From the NCBI GenBank assembly GCA_036395755.1, contig DASWCZ010000082.1:1-64000 (forward strand): a stretch of 64,000 bases of DNA, in the 5' to 3' direction. Each line of letters begins with the position of its first letter. The stretch's first letter is position 1. The notes beneath the pieces were generated by a model. That model ran no database searches, was not told the DNA's origin, and worked only from the letters and a program-made list of their open reading frames with translations. A program made the translations under genes and the position numbers. Origin of the DNA: Gp7-AA6 sp036395755. GTDB taxonomy: Bacteria > Acidobacteriota > Thermoanaerobaculia > UBA5066 > Gp7-AA6. Of the stretch, positions 24,772-33,293 are shown in pieces.

Positions 24772-25869
24772 TCATTGGATGAGGATGTTCCCCTGCATTC
24801 CCCGATGCTGCTCGGGGTCTCCCCCGCATTCGTTCTGGGTGCAGATGAACGGGTAGGTGCCGCGCTGGAAGGGTTGCGGCGTGAAGGGCGCGAGCCTGAC
24901 GTCGTGGCCGGGAGAGATGTCGTCCGTTCCGGACAGGCCGAGGTCGGAGATTCCCGAGAAGCCGTGGCGGGGGTTCGGAGTCCCGGGCGAATCCACGTTG
25001 TGAAAGACCAGGATGTAGGTCGTCCCGACCGAGAGGACGAGAGGCGGTGAGTTCGGGCCGCCGGGCGAAAAGTCCCACGCCTTGACGTTGACGGCGATCG
25101 TCTGCGGTTCGGGACCTCGTTCGTCTTCCGCGCCGGAGACGAAGCTGGGATCGGCGGTGGCGTTGTCGATGACCGCGGCGTAAGTGAAGAGCGGCGCCGA
25201 GTCGTTGCCGCTCTCCACGACCGCGAAGGCATTCGTCGTCGTCCTGCCGGCCTGACCCACCGCATCGAAGATCCGGTTGACCTGCGTCCCTGACCGTGGC
25301 CCCAGGTTGACCGTCTGTGCCCCCAGGAGCGACGAGTCGTCGTACAGCTTGATCGTCGCCGCCACACCGGAGTCGTTGCCGTTGTACACGCCGATGTTCG
25401 TCCGGAAGAGACCGTTCGAAAGAGACGTCAACACGGACACCGCGTACGCCTGCGACGGCTTCATCCCCGGCACGAACATCCCGGTCGTCCCGCCGCCGGC
25501 CATCGGCGAGTAGAGCCGGCTCGTCACCTTGACCAAATTCCCCGAGCTCGAAAACTCCACCGCCCCCGCCGTCGACGGAGCGTTGAAAGCCGCCGACACC
25601 ATGTCGTCGAACGCCCGGGATTCCCGCGGTGACAGCGTGAACGTGACCTGCGGCGCCATCCCCGGACACCCTCCCAGAAAACATCGGTACACGGCCGTCA
25701 CCGAAACCGGCGACGCGTACGAGGTGTTGAACACCCGAACGTCCGAAAAAAACGGGCTCACCGCGCTCCCCGACGGCAGCGAGGCCGCCGCCGGCAACGT
25801 CAGCGTCTCGGCAGACAGGAGAGTCTGGAAAAGCAGGAGAAACACCACGCCGGCGTGTACTTTCTCCAT
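24772..25869 (-). CDS. Secreted protein with a C-terminal CuA-like cupredoxin domain
   Basis: 365 residues: signal peptide (about 1-21), an N-terminal beta-rich domain of about 250 residues, and a C-terminal cupredoxin-like domain. Candidate copper ligands are His302 (RHGFSGI), Cys343, Cys348, His355 and Met358 in CTQNECGGDPEQHRGMQG. Two Cys followed by His and Met resemble the binuclear CuA site of cytochrome oxidase subunit II, though the spacing is wider. The first 250 residues are closely similar to the next gene, whose ending differs. The start at 25869 places the signal peptide first. Function unknown; extracytoplasmic electron transfer or copper binding is inferred. Confidence 0.8.
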   Translation of the reverse strand: MEKVHAGVVFLLLFQTLLSAETLTLPAAASLPSGSAVSPFFSDVRVFNTSYASPVSVTAVYRCFLGGCPGMAPQVTFTLSPRESRAFDDMVSAAFNAPSTAGAVEFSSSGNLVKVTSRLYSPMAGGGTTGMFVPGMKPSQAYAVSVLTSLSNGLFRTNIGVYNGNDSGVAATIKLYDDSSLLGAQTVNLGPRSGTQVNRIFDAVGQAGRTTTNAFAVVESGNDSAPLFTYAAVIDNATADPSFVSGAEDERGPEPQTIAVNVKAWDFSPGGPNSPPLVLSVGTTYILVFHNVDSPGTPNPRHGFSGISDLGLSGTDDISPGHDVRLAPFTPQPFQRGTYPFICTQNECGGDPEQHRGMQGNILIQ

Positions 25870-25976
25870 CGCTCCGCTTAGACGACCGCCGCGATGCCTC
25901 CGTTTACGATTCTCGCCGAAACAGAGCGCGTCCGCCTTGGGATCGGCGCCCGGCCGGCCGGAGGAAGCCGGGATCG

Positions 25977-27098
25977 CTAGTTGACGTGCAGCGTGCCGCG
26001 CATTGTTGAGGGATGCACGGTGCACCAGAATTCGAAAGTCGAGCCGCGCGCCGACTCCGGAGGAACGAAGGTCGTCGTAAAGGTGACTGCCGGATGGCCG
26101 GCGTTGCCATAGTAAGGATCGCCGTCCGTGGCGGCGGCGATGTTGCTCGCCCCCGCGAGCCCGATGGCAGAGATCCCGGAAAAGCCGTGACTCCCCTCCG
26201 TCGCCTGGAAGAAGAGCGTCGTCGAGGCTCCCGCCGTCACCTGGATCGGTTGGTTGGTTCCCGGGGTGAACGAGTAGTTGACCAGGTTCACGTTGATGGT
26301 CTGCGGTGAGGGCGTTGCTGGCGCGAGAGCGTCTTCTTCACCGGCGACGAAGCTCGAGTCGGAGGTGGCGTTGTCGATGACCGCGGCGTAGGCAAAGAGG
26401 CCGAGGTTGACGTTGTCCGCCGCCACCACGGCGAACGCGTTGGTCGTCGTCATGCCGGCCTGGCCCACCGCGTCGAAGATCCGGTTGATCTGCGTCCCCG
26501 ATCGCGGGCCTAGGTTCACCGTCTGCGTCCCCAGAAGCGTCGACCCGTTGTACAGCTTGATCGTGGCCGACACACCCGCGTCGTTGCCGTTGTACACGCC
26601 GATGTTCGTCCGGAAGAGACCGTTGGAGAGCTCCGTCAACACCGACGCCGCGTGGGCGTCGGAAACCTTCATCCCGGGCACGAACATTCCGTTCGTCCCG
26701 CCGCCCGCGACCGGCGAAAAGAGCCGGCTCGTCACCCGCACCGAGGTCCCCGAGCTCGAGAACTCCACCGCCCCGGCCGTCGACGGCGCGTTGAACGCCG
26801 AAGAAATCATGTCGTCGAACGGCCGGGACTCCCGCGGCGACAGCGTGAACGTCACCTGCGGCGCCGCCCCCGGACACGCTCCCAGAAAACACCGGTACAC
26901 CGCCGTCACCGAGACCGCCGACGTGTACGAGGTGTTGAAGACGCGCACGTCCGAGAAAAACGGACTCGCCGCGGCGCCCACGGGCAACGAAGTCACCGCC
27001 GGCAACGTCACCGTGTCGCAGAGAAGCGGCGGCGCCAGGAGGAGGGCCAGCGCCGCCGCCATGAAGAGTCGAAGTTTTCGTTCGCGGTTCGTTTGCAT
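25977..27098 (-). CDS. Secreted protein with a C-terminal blue-copper-like cupredoxin domain
   Basis: 373 residues with signal peptide (about 1-27), the same N-terminal module as its downstream paralog (shared FFSDVRVFNTSY, GLFRTNIGVYNGND and VNLGPRSGTQ), and a C-terminal cupredoxin-like domain. Ligands His304 (SHGFSG), Cys359, His362 and Met366 in FWCTVHPSTMRG have type 1 copper spacing (C-x2-H-x3-M). The two genes are a tandem duplication, 107 bp apart, whose ends have diverged or been swapped. Probably extracytoplasmic. Confidence 0.8.
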   Translation of the reverse strand: MQTNRERKLRLFMAAALALLLAPPLLCDTVTLPAVTSLPVGAAASPFFSDVRVFNTSYTSAVSVTAVYRCFLGACPGAAPQVTFTLSPRESRPFDDMISSAFNAPSTAGAVEFSSSGTSVRVTSRLFSPVAGGGTNGMFVPGMKVSDAHAASVLTELSNGLFRTNIGVYNGNDAGVSATIKLYNGSTLLGTQTVNLGPRSGTQINRIFDAVGQAGMTTTNAFAVVAADNVNLGLFAYAAVIDNATSDSSFVAGEEDALAPATPSPQTINVNLVNYSFTPGTNQPIQVTAGASTTLFFQATEGSHGFSGISAIGLAGASNIAAATDGDPYYGNAGHPAVTFTTTFVPPESARGSTFEFWCTVHPSTMRGTLHVN

Positions 27099-27203
27099 GA
27101 TTGGTGATCTCCGGCGAGAGTGTATGGCGCAGACGGTCCTGTCCGCTCCCTTTAACTCCCCTCTAAGCCGGCGCCGCGCGTGCCCGTACTATCCTGTCCC
27201 GCC

Positions 27204-28409
27204 GTGACTTCCCCCTCTTCGGAGCTCGAGATCCTGCGCCGCGGGGCCGTCGATCTGATCGAGGAAGAGGAGCTCGCGCGGCGGATCGAGCGAAAGCGTC
27301 TGACGGTCAAAGTCGGCTTCGACCCCTCCGCCCCGGACATCCACCTCGGTCACACGGTGGTGCTCCGCAAAATGAAGCACTTCCAGGACGCCGGCCATCG
27401 GGTCGTCTTCGTCGTCGGAGACTTCACCGGAATGATCGGAGATCCGTCGGGCCGCAAGGCCACCCGACCGCAGCTCTCGCGCGCCGAGATCGAAGCGAAC
27501 GCGGCGACCTACACCCGGCAGGCCTTCCGGATCCTCGATCCGGACAAGACCGTCATCGAGTTCAACAGCTCCTGGCTTTCCCCGCTCGGCGCTGAGGGGT
27601 TCGTGCGGCTCGCCGCGAGAATTACGGTCGCGCGAATCCTCGAGCGCGACGACTTCCAGAAGCGTTGGACCGCCCGCCAGCCGATCGCGCTCCACGAGCT
27701 CCTCTACCCGCTCGCCCAGGGGTACGACTCCGTCGCCCTCAAAGCGGACGTCGAGCTCGGCGGGACCGATCAGCTCTTCAACCTCCTGATCGGCCGCGAC
27801 CTCATGCGCGAGGAGGGTCTCGAGCCGCAGATCGTCCTGACCCTGCCGCTCCTCGTCGGAACGGACGGGACCGAGAAGATGTCGAAGTCGCTCGGCAACT
27901 CGATCGGGATCGAAGAGCCGCCCTTTGAGATCTACGGAAAGCTGATGTCGATCCCGGACCGTTTGATGTGGAGCTACTACGAGCTCTTGACCGATCTCTC
28001 GCTCGACGAGATCGGGAAGCTTCGCCGCGGCGTCGAAGAGGGAACGGCGAATCCGCGGGACGTCAAGGCGGAGCTCGCGCGCCGCATCACGAGCGACTTC
28101 CACGGGGCGGATGCCGCAGGCCGTGCGGAGGACGACTTTCGCCGCGCGTTCTCGAAGCGAGAGCTGCCCGAGGAGATCGAGACCCGCGAGGCCCCGGCGG
28201 CCCCGGGAACGGCTGCCCGGGCTCTCGTCGCGGTCGGGCTCGCCGGCTCGATGCGCGAAGCGCGGCGCAAGATCGCGGAGGGCGCTCTCTCGGTCTACCC
28301 GGCGGTCGGCGATCCGCGCGAGGTTCGCGACCCGGAGGAGCGTCTCGCGTCGAAGGAGGCGACGGTGCTCCGTCTCGGAAGGAGGTTCGTGCGGGTCGTC
28401 TGGACCTAG
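27204..28409 (+). CDS. tyrS: Tyrosyl-tRNA synthetase
   Basis: 401 residues with the class I signatures HLGHTVVLRK (HIGH variant), GGTDQLFNLL and KMSKS, and a C-terminal S4 RNA-binding domain from about residue 335. It charges tRNA-Tyr with tyrosine. A GTG at 27180 is possible, but the GTG at 27204 fits the usual N-terminus better. Its TAG stop sits in the palindrome CTAG, shared on the other strand by the stop of the convergent membrane-protein gene. Confidence 0.95.
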   Translation: MTSPSSELEILRRGAVDLIEEEELARRIERKRLTVKVGFDPSAPDIHLGHTVVLRKMKHFQDAGHRVVFVVGDFTGMIGDPSGRKATRPQLSRAEIEANAATYTRQAFRILDPDKTVIEFNSSWLSPLGAEGFVRLAARITVARILERDDFQKRWTARQPIALHELLYPLAQGYDSVALKADVELGGTDQLFNLLIGRDLMREEGLEPQIVLTLPLLVGTDGTEKMSKSLGNSIGIEEPPFEIYGKLMSIPDRLMWSYYELLTDLSLDEIGKLRRGVEEGTANPRDVKAELARRITSDFHGADAAGRAEDDFRRAFSKRELPEEIETREAPAAPGTAARALVAVGLAGSMREARRKIAEGALSVYPAVGDPREVRDPEERLASKEATVLRLGRRFVRVVWT

Positions 28410-28945
28410 GGTTCCAGGTCGCTTCCCACTTTGAACCTCGAACCCTCGACCTTGAACTCGTTCTGCGCTCGTGCTCCCGACCGCAGAAAGAGCGCCAGCC
28501 CGACGAGGAGGAAGGCGAGGATGCCCTGAAGCGACACGAATGCGCCGAGCTTCAAGTATGCAAACCCGGGATGGACGAAGCGGACGAGCCATCCCGCGCC
28601 CTCGTCGAGAGCCGCCGAGAGAAACGCGCCGACGATGAGGAGGATTCGGGTCCGCTTGGCATAGGGCGCGAAGATCAGAAGATGGGTCAGGAGCAGAATT
28701 ACGAGGGCCATCATCGGCAGGTGGGCGTGGGTCACCTCGAGCATCGCGCCCGCAGTGCGCGGCGGGCGGAAGGCGACCTCGGAACCGAGATAGTAGGCCG
28801 CGATCGAAGCCGGCGTGAACCCGAGACGGGATCCGAACAGAGCCAGGTTCGTCACCCAGAAGAGCGACAGCAGTCCGATCGCGAGGCCGAGCGTCAGGCG
28901 CATCAAGGGCTGTACCTGGTAGCCGCCGCGTTCCAGGTACCTCAT
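28406..28945 (-). CDS. Integral membrane protein of the FMN-binding/ApbE operon
   Basis: 179 residues with four hydrophobic helices. The second carries histidines in VTHAHLPMMALVILLLTHLL, two of them 13 residues apart as in heme-binding helices, and a later HPGF adds another. Heme binding is only a suggestion. Last gene of the fur-apbE-porin-flavoprotein operon, overlapping the flavoprotein stop by 4 bp. The C-terminal tail FKVEGSRFKVGSDLEP seems to derive from a small direct repeat in the DNA. It may pass electrons to the flavoprotein or anchor it. Confidence 0.7.
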   Translation of the reverse strand: MRYLERGGYQVQPLMRLTLGLAIGLLSLFWVTNLALFGSRLGFTPASIAAYYLGSEVAFRPPRTAGAMLEVTHAHLPMMALVILLLTHLLIFAPYAKRTRILLIVGAFLSAALDEGAGWLVRFVHPGFAYLKLGAFVSLQGILAFLLVGLALFLRSGARAQNEFKVEGSRFKVGSDLEP

Positions 28946-29490
28946 GGCACCGCCTTCGTGACCACGGAATGGATGGCAAGGACCCGCCGCGCCGCCTCGG
29001 CGATGGAGCGCGTCGTCAGCGTCGCGCCGGTGACGTGCGCGAGCCCCCGGCCGACGGCGAGGTTGTTGTCGAGACGGCGTCCGGTGAAGAAGCGCAGCCA
29101 GGCGGGGCGCGGCAGGTAGTCTTCCGGCTCGTTGAAGGCGACCACCTCGACCCCCTCGAGCGAGCCGTCGGGACGCACCGTCACGAGAAGAGTCTCCGGC
29201 ATCGTGCGCACCGTGTGCGTGTCGAAATACGCGGTCCCGAGGAGTCCTTTCGCGCCGCGGCCCAGGTAAGCGACGACGAGCGACGACTCGATCTTCGACC
29301 GCGCGAGCTTGCTCGCTTTTTCCCGCTCGGCGTCCGTCAGGAAATACGTCTTCCTCTCGATCGTGGCCGGGGGCGGGAACGCGCGGGCGAGCGCCTGCTC
29401 GCGGGAGGAGTAAACCGGGGCGGCGCGGACGGTCGCCGCCGCGAACGCACAGAGAATGACCGCCGCGGAAGCGACCTTCAAAACAGCCAT
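28942..29490 (-). CDS. Secreted FMN-binding domain protein
   Basis: 182 residues with a signal peptide (about 1-23) and an FMN_bind domain. The flavinylation motif TGATLTTRS near residue 160 is the site where ApbE attaches FMN through phosphate to Thr/Ser. The ApbE gene is two genes upstream in the same operon, so the protein is very likely covalently flavinylated in the periplasm. The start at 29490 overlaps the porin stop by 13 bp. In this Fur-linked context it may reduce ferric iron or move electrons, which is inference. Confidence 0.88.
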   Translation of the reverse strand: MAVLKVASAAVILCAFAAATVRAAPVYSSREQALARAFPPPATIERKTYFLTDAEREKASKLARSKIESSLVVAYLGRGAKGLLGTAYFDTHTVRTMPETLLVTVRPDGSLEGVEVVAFNEPEDYLPRPAWLRFFTGRRLDNNLAVGRGLAHVTGATLTTRSIAEAARRVLAIHSVVTKAVP

Positions 29491-30857
29491 CCGAGCGCGA
29501 GGTTCCAGTGGTCGACGCCGGTCCGGGCCCGGTTTCGCACGTCCTGGTAGTCGACCTTGACGACGATCTGCGGAAGCGGCCGGTACTGCAGACCGAACGT
29601 CCACAGAGAGACGTCGTTCGCCGGATCCGCCGCGAATCCCGCCGGGACTGCGTCCTGGGTGTCGAAGCGCTCCCATCGCGCGAAGGGAACGAGCGAGGCC
29701 GCCCCGCCGCGCGAGAAGAGAACGTCGTAACCCGCTTCGACGTAGCTCCCGAGGAAACGCCTCGGGACCGAGTCCGTTCCCGACAGGGCGTCGAGCGCGT
29801 TCACCTCCGCCGCATCGCCGATCGACCCGCGAACCGCGAGGGCGCGGATCGCGAGGCCGCGCCACCGCCACTCGGCGTGCGCATCGAGAAGCGAGACCCG
29901 CGCGGCGAACCGGCCGTGGCCCGGGGATTCCCTCCCCTGCGCCGAGTCTCCGGTGTAGCCGGACGCCCCGGCGAGGAGACCGGGCACTCCGACGAAATCG
30001 AGACGACCCGTAAAGGCGAAGTCCTCCGCGCGCGCGTTCGACCCGCCCTGTCTCCCCTCGTGGAGGGGATCGGACCCCGAGAAGCCGGCTGCGTCGAGGC
30101 CGTCGACGAGATACGCACGGTAAGCAAAAGGCCCCGCGTCGCCGAAGACGCCGACGCCGAGCTCGCGCCACGTGGTCGGGAGGATGCGCTCCTCGACCTC
30201 GGGCCTCCGCGCGCCGAGAAAGACCGGCGGCTCGTGGAGCTCGTTCACGAAACCGAGAGGGAGAAGCACGAGCCCGGCGCGCAGGTTGACTCCGCGGAGG
30301 ATCAGGTAATCCAGGTACGCGAACTCGACCGAGACCTCGCCCCTCTCCTCCGAGCCTTCCCCCGTCGAAGCGTGCTCGTACTCGATCTCGGAGTTGAAGA
30401 GGAATCGGTCGTCGAACTTGTAGCCGAAGTAGAGAACGGCGCGCGCGAGGTCGATCGAGTCGGTGCGGTTCGAGGGCACGCCGTCTTGCCGCCGGCGGGC
30501 GAAGTTCTGGTAGATCGCTTCGCCGTACCCTCCGATCGAGACGCCCCGCGTCACGCCGTAGATCTTCGATGCGGCGGGACCCAGCCCGAATGCACCCCGG
30601 GTCCCGGCCGGGGCCGCCTTCTCGGGAGCGGCGGACTTCAGGTTCTCGATCTCGCGCGTCAGGACGTCGATCTGGCGTCGCAGCTCCTCGATCTGCGCTC
30701 GCGTGGTCTCGTCGGCGGCCGAAGCCAGCCGGTCGAGCCGGTGCTGGAGCTCCTCGACCTTCTTCTCGAGCTCGCGGATCCGGTCCGCCGACTGCTCCCC
30801 CGGCGCTGCCGCTGCCAGCGCGAGCAGGAGAAGAACGGAGGAGAGAAATCGCCTCAA
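29478..30857 (-). CDS. Coiled-coil outer-membrane porin
   Basis: 459 residues: signal peptide (about 1-21), a coiled coil (residues 24-78, with heptads in RIRELEKKVEELQHRLDRLA), then a porin-like beta-barrel starting GGYGEAIYQNF and ending in the terminal Phe of LALGWLF. It resembles phosphate-selective porin O/P-type proteins. The coiled coil would reach the peptidoglycan. The start is TTG at 30857, overlapping the ApbE stop as TTGA. It probably lets an iron chelate or other small solute cross the outer membrane. Confidence 0.8.
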   Translation of the reverse strand: MRRFLSSVLLLLALAAAAPGEQSADRIRELEKKVEELQHRLDRLASAADETTRAQIEELRRQIDVLTREIENLKSAAPEKAAPAGTRGAFGLGPAASKIYGVTRGVSIGGYGEAIYQNFARRRQDGVPSNRTDSIDLARAVLYFGYKFDDRFLFNSEIEYEHASTGEGSEERGEVSVEFAYLDYLILRGVNLRAGLVLLPLGFVNELHEPPVFLGARRPEVEERILPTTWRELGVGVFGDAGPFAYRAYLVDGLDAAGFSGSDPLHEGRQGGSNARAEDFAFTGRLDFVGVPGLLAGASGYTGDSAQGRESPGHGRFAARVSLLDAHAEWRWRGLAIRALAVRGSIGDAAEVNALDALSGTDSVPRRFLGSYVEAGYDVLFSRGGAASLVPFARWERFDTQDAVPAGFAADPANDVSLWTFGLQYRPLPQIVVKVDYQDVRNRARTGVDHWNLALGWLF

Positions 30858-31888
30858 GAGAGCCTCCTCAGCCGTGGAAACTGCCGGCTCGGCAGGAGGT
30901 CCCATCCTTGCCCGTGGGGGACGACGAAGAGCGCCGCGATCCCCCGCCGGTCGGCGAAGGAGATTCCCGCCTTGGGTCCGAGCACGAAGAGGGCGGTCGA
31001 GAGCGCGTCCGCACGGGTGCCGGTGTCGGCGATTACCGTGACGGAGCCGGCGAACGGAGCTGCCAGGCCGGTCGAGGGATCCACGATGTGGCCGGGACGC
31101 TCCGAGACTCCGGAGCTCGAGACCGAGCCATCCCCCGGCGAAAAGCGGCAGAGCTCGCGTGCCGAGTCGGAGCGGGGAAGGGCGACCGACACCTCGCTGA
31201 GCTCCTCGCGGCGGGCCACGGCGGTCGCGGTTCCCACGAGAGAGATCTGCCCGCCGAAGTTCAACCGCGCGACGCCGACTCGGTGACGGCGCAGCTCGAG
31301 CAGGGCGTAGTCGAGCGCCTCCCCTTTTCCGAATCCGCCGGAGTCGATCGATCCTCCGGCTGTCGCGAAGAAGAGGGTGCGCGTTCGCGCGTCGAGGCGC
31401 GCCTTCCGCCACCCGACGGCTTCCGGGCGAGCCCGGCGCGGATCGGGCTCGCGGCCGGTCAGGCCGAGAGCTTCCGTGATCGCGCCGACGGTCGGGTCGA
31501 AGGCGCCGTCGGTCTCGCGCGCGAGAGAGAGCGCCGCCGAGAGGCTGCGAAACGTTCTCGGCGACAGAAGAAATGGTCTGCTCGTCGCCGCGGCGTTCGC
31601 GAGGGAGAGCTCGGAGTCCGCCCGCCAGTTCGAGAGGCGCCGTTCGACCTCGTCGACGGCCTGGAAAGAAGCCGTCACCGCCGCTTCGGTCGAGACGCGG
31701 TCCGATCCGAAAGCGTCGATCTCGAGGACGGTGCCCATGGCGGAACGCGCCCGGGTAACCCGGAACGCGAGGTCGCGGGTCCGCGCGTTCATCGTCGGGA
31801 GAAGCGCCGCGATGGCGAGGCCCCCGATCAGACTGAGACTCAGTCTCAACGTCACGGCCGGCCTGCCCGGGCGGCGCGAACCAGACAT
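30854..31888 (-). CDS. apbE: FAD:protein FMN transferase (ApbE family)
   Basis: 344 residues with a signal/anchor at the N-terminus (about residues 13-32) and ApbE motifs: MGTVLEI, DSGGFGKGEALDYAL, HIVDPSTG and the metal-site TRADALSTALFVLG. It transfers FMN from FAD to Thr of a target; the FMN-binding protein of the same operon is the obvious target. Second gene, one base after fur. A perfect Fur-box-like palindrome lies in its signal-peptide region. Confidence 0.9.
   Translation of the reverse strand: MSGSRRPGRPAVTLRLSLSLIGGLAIAALLPTMNARTRDLAFRVTRARSAMGTVLEIDAFGSDRVSTEAAVTASFQAVDEVERRLSNWRADSELSLANAAATSRPFLLSPRTFRSLSAALSLARETDGAFDPTVGAITEALGLTGREPDPRRARPEAVGWRKARLDARTRTLFFATAGGSIDSGGFGKGEALDYALLELRRHRVGVARLNFGGQISLVGTATAVARREELSEVSVALPRSDSARELCRFSPGDGSVSSSGVSERPGHIVDPSTGLAAPFAGSVTVIADTGTRADALSTALFVLGPKAGISFADRRGIAALFVVPHGQGWDLLPSRQFPRLRRLS
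31834..31848. promoter_or_regulatory. Fur-box-like palindrome inside apbE
   Basis: TGAGACT-C-AGTCTCA is a perfect 7-1-7 inverted repeat, the geometry of a Fur box. It lies 41-55 bases inside the apbE reading frame and shares GACTCAGTCTCA with the site upstream of fur. Because it codes for Leu/Ser codons of the signal peptide it could be chance; the second site argues against that. Confidence 0.5.
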
Positions 31889-31889
31889 C

Positions 31890-32396
31890 TCAGTGGACGA
31901 GGTGGGGACGGCGGCCGGGGGCTTTGACTCTTTCGGCCGAGGAGATGCCTTCGGCGGTCAACGCCCGCGGCCGGCACTGGCGGCAGATGCCGCGCATCTG
32001 GTGGCTGTGGGAGAGCGGCAGGAATCCGTAGCGCTCGCACACCTCGTCCTGCAGGCTCTCGATGCGCGGCTCGAAGAACTCGATCACGCGACCGCATTCG
32101 TTGCAGATGAGGTGGTCGTGGTGCTCCCCGGCGCGAAGCCGTTCGTACCGATAGCCGATCTCGCCGATCCGGACGCGGCCGACGATCCCCGAGTCGACCA
32201 GGAGCTCCAGCGTGCGATAGATCGTGGCCCTCGAGATCTTCTTGCCCTTGCCGCGCAGCCGGACCAGGATCTCGTCCGCCTCGAAGTGCTCATGGCGGGC
32301 AAAGAGCTCGTCGAACACGGCCTGACGCTCGGTCGTGAGCTTCAAGCCACGCCGTTCCAGGTATTTGCGGAAGATGATGCGTTCGCGGGTTCTCAT
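31890..32396 (-). CDS. Fur-family metal-responsive repressor
   Basis: 168 residues with the Fur winged helix (LTTERQAVFDELFARHEHFEADEIL and SRATIYRTLELLVDSGIV), a metal site GEHHDHLICNECG and a C-terminal CRQC pair. Regulation of ferrous iron uptake is the usual role; the adjacent FTR1 permease agrees, though PerR or Zur specificity cannot be excluded. It is divergent from FTR1 with an 84-bp gap holding a Fur-box-like palindrome, and it starts the operon containing apbE, porin and flavoprotein. Confidence 0.92.
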   Translation of the reverse strand: MRTRERIIFRKYLERRGLKLTTERQAVFDELFARHEHFEADEILVRLRGKGKKISRATIYRTLELLVDSGIVGRVRIGEIGYRYERLRAGEHHDHLICNECGRVIEFFEPRIESLQDEVCERYGFLPLSHSHQMRGICRQCRPRALTAEGISSAERVKAPGRRPHLVH

Positions 32397-32401
32397 GCGA
32401 T

Positions 32402-32416
32402 TGCGACTCAGTCTCA
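32402..32416. promoter_or_regulatory. Fur-box-like operator between fur and FTR1
   Basis: TGCGACT-C-AGTCTCA matches a 7-1-7 palindrome except at one position and lies five bases upstream of the fur ATG, in the region shared with the divergent iron permease. It differs by one base from the palindrome inside apbE. It would allow Fur to repress its own operon and possibly the permease. Confidence 0.6.
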
Positions 32417-32480
32417 GTTGCAGTATTCTCCACGGCCCCGGGCTTGTCAACCCCGCGGCGGGAGGGACGTCCAAAAGGTC

Positions 32481-33266
32481 ATGTGGCAGGGTTTCACCAT
32501 CGCGCTGCGGGAGGGGATCGAGTCCTTCCTGATCGTCGCGCTCACGCTTTCGTACCTCAGACGGACAGGCCGCGCCGGTCTGGCGCGCGCCGTTTACCTG
32601 GGGATCGCGGTGTCGGTCGTCGCCTGCGTGGCCGCGGGCTTTCTCTTCTCCGAGGCCGGCAAGAAGCCCCTCTGGGAGGGGATCCTCGCGTTGACCGCCG
32701 CGGCGCTCGTGGGAAGCCTGCTCGTCTACATGAAGCGCGTCTCGTCGCGCATGAAATCGGACATCGAGACCCGGCTCGAGAACCGGGCGCGGACGACCTC
32801 GCTGCGACGCGCGTTCTGGGGCGTATTCGCATTCACGCTCCTGATGATCACGAGGGAAGGGATGGAGACCGCTCTCCTCGTCGCGACCGCGCTCTTCCAG
32901 ATGAAGTCGACCGCGGTCGGCGGCGGCCTCGTCCTCGGCCTGGTGGCGGCGGTCCTGATCGCCTTCGCGTGGACGCGCCTGGGCCGCGGAGTCGATCTCC
33001 GCGGCCTCCTGAACGTCTCGGCGATCTTCCTGGCGATCTTCCTCGTCCAGCTCCTCCTCTACGGCGTCCACGAGCTCGCGGAGGCCGGCATCCTTCCCAA
33101 CTCGCAGACGATCCACGACGCGACGGAGATCCTGGGACCCGACGGCCGCGTGGGACACCTGCTCGCGTATTCGCTCGCGATCGTGCCGACGCTGTGGCTC
33201 GCCGGCCTGTGGTGGAAGCGTCGCGTGGCGCGCGCGCACCTGACCGGAACGCGCAACGCCGCGTAG
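32481..33266 (+). CDS. FTR1-family iron permease
   Basis: 261 residues with about seven helices and the two iron-binding REGxE motifs, REGIE at residue 10 and REGME near 130. FTR1/EfeU permeases move iron into the cytoplasm, with oxidation of Fe(II) in known systems. The gene is divergent from fur. No EfeO or EfeB partner and no multicopper oxidase is next to it; instead the opposite operon encodes a flavoprotein and porin. Confidence 0.9.
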   Translation: MWQGFTIALREGIESFLIVALTLSYLRRTGRAGLARAVYLGIAVSVVACVAAGFLFSEAGKKPLWEGILALTAAALVGSLLVYMKRVSSRMKSDIETRLENRARTTSLRRAFWGVFAFTLLMITREGMETALLVATALFQMKSTAVGGGLVLGLVAAVLIAFAWTRLGRGVDLRGLLNVSAIFLAIFLVQLLLYGVHELAEAGILPNSQTIHDATEILGPDGRVGHLLAYSLAIVPTLWLAGLWWKRRVARAHLTGTRNAA

Positions 33267-33293
33267 ATATCGATCCACGACCCGGGTCGCCCG

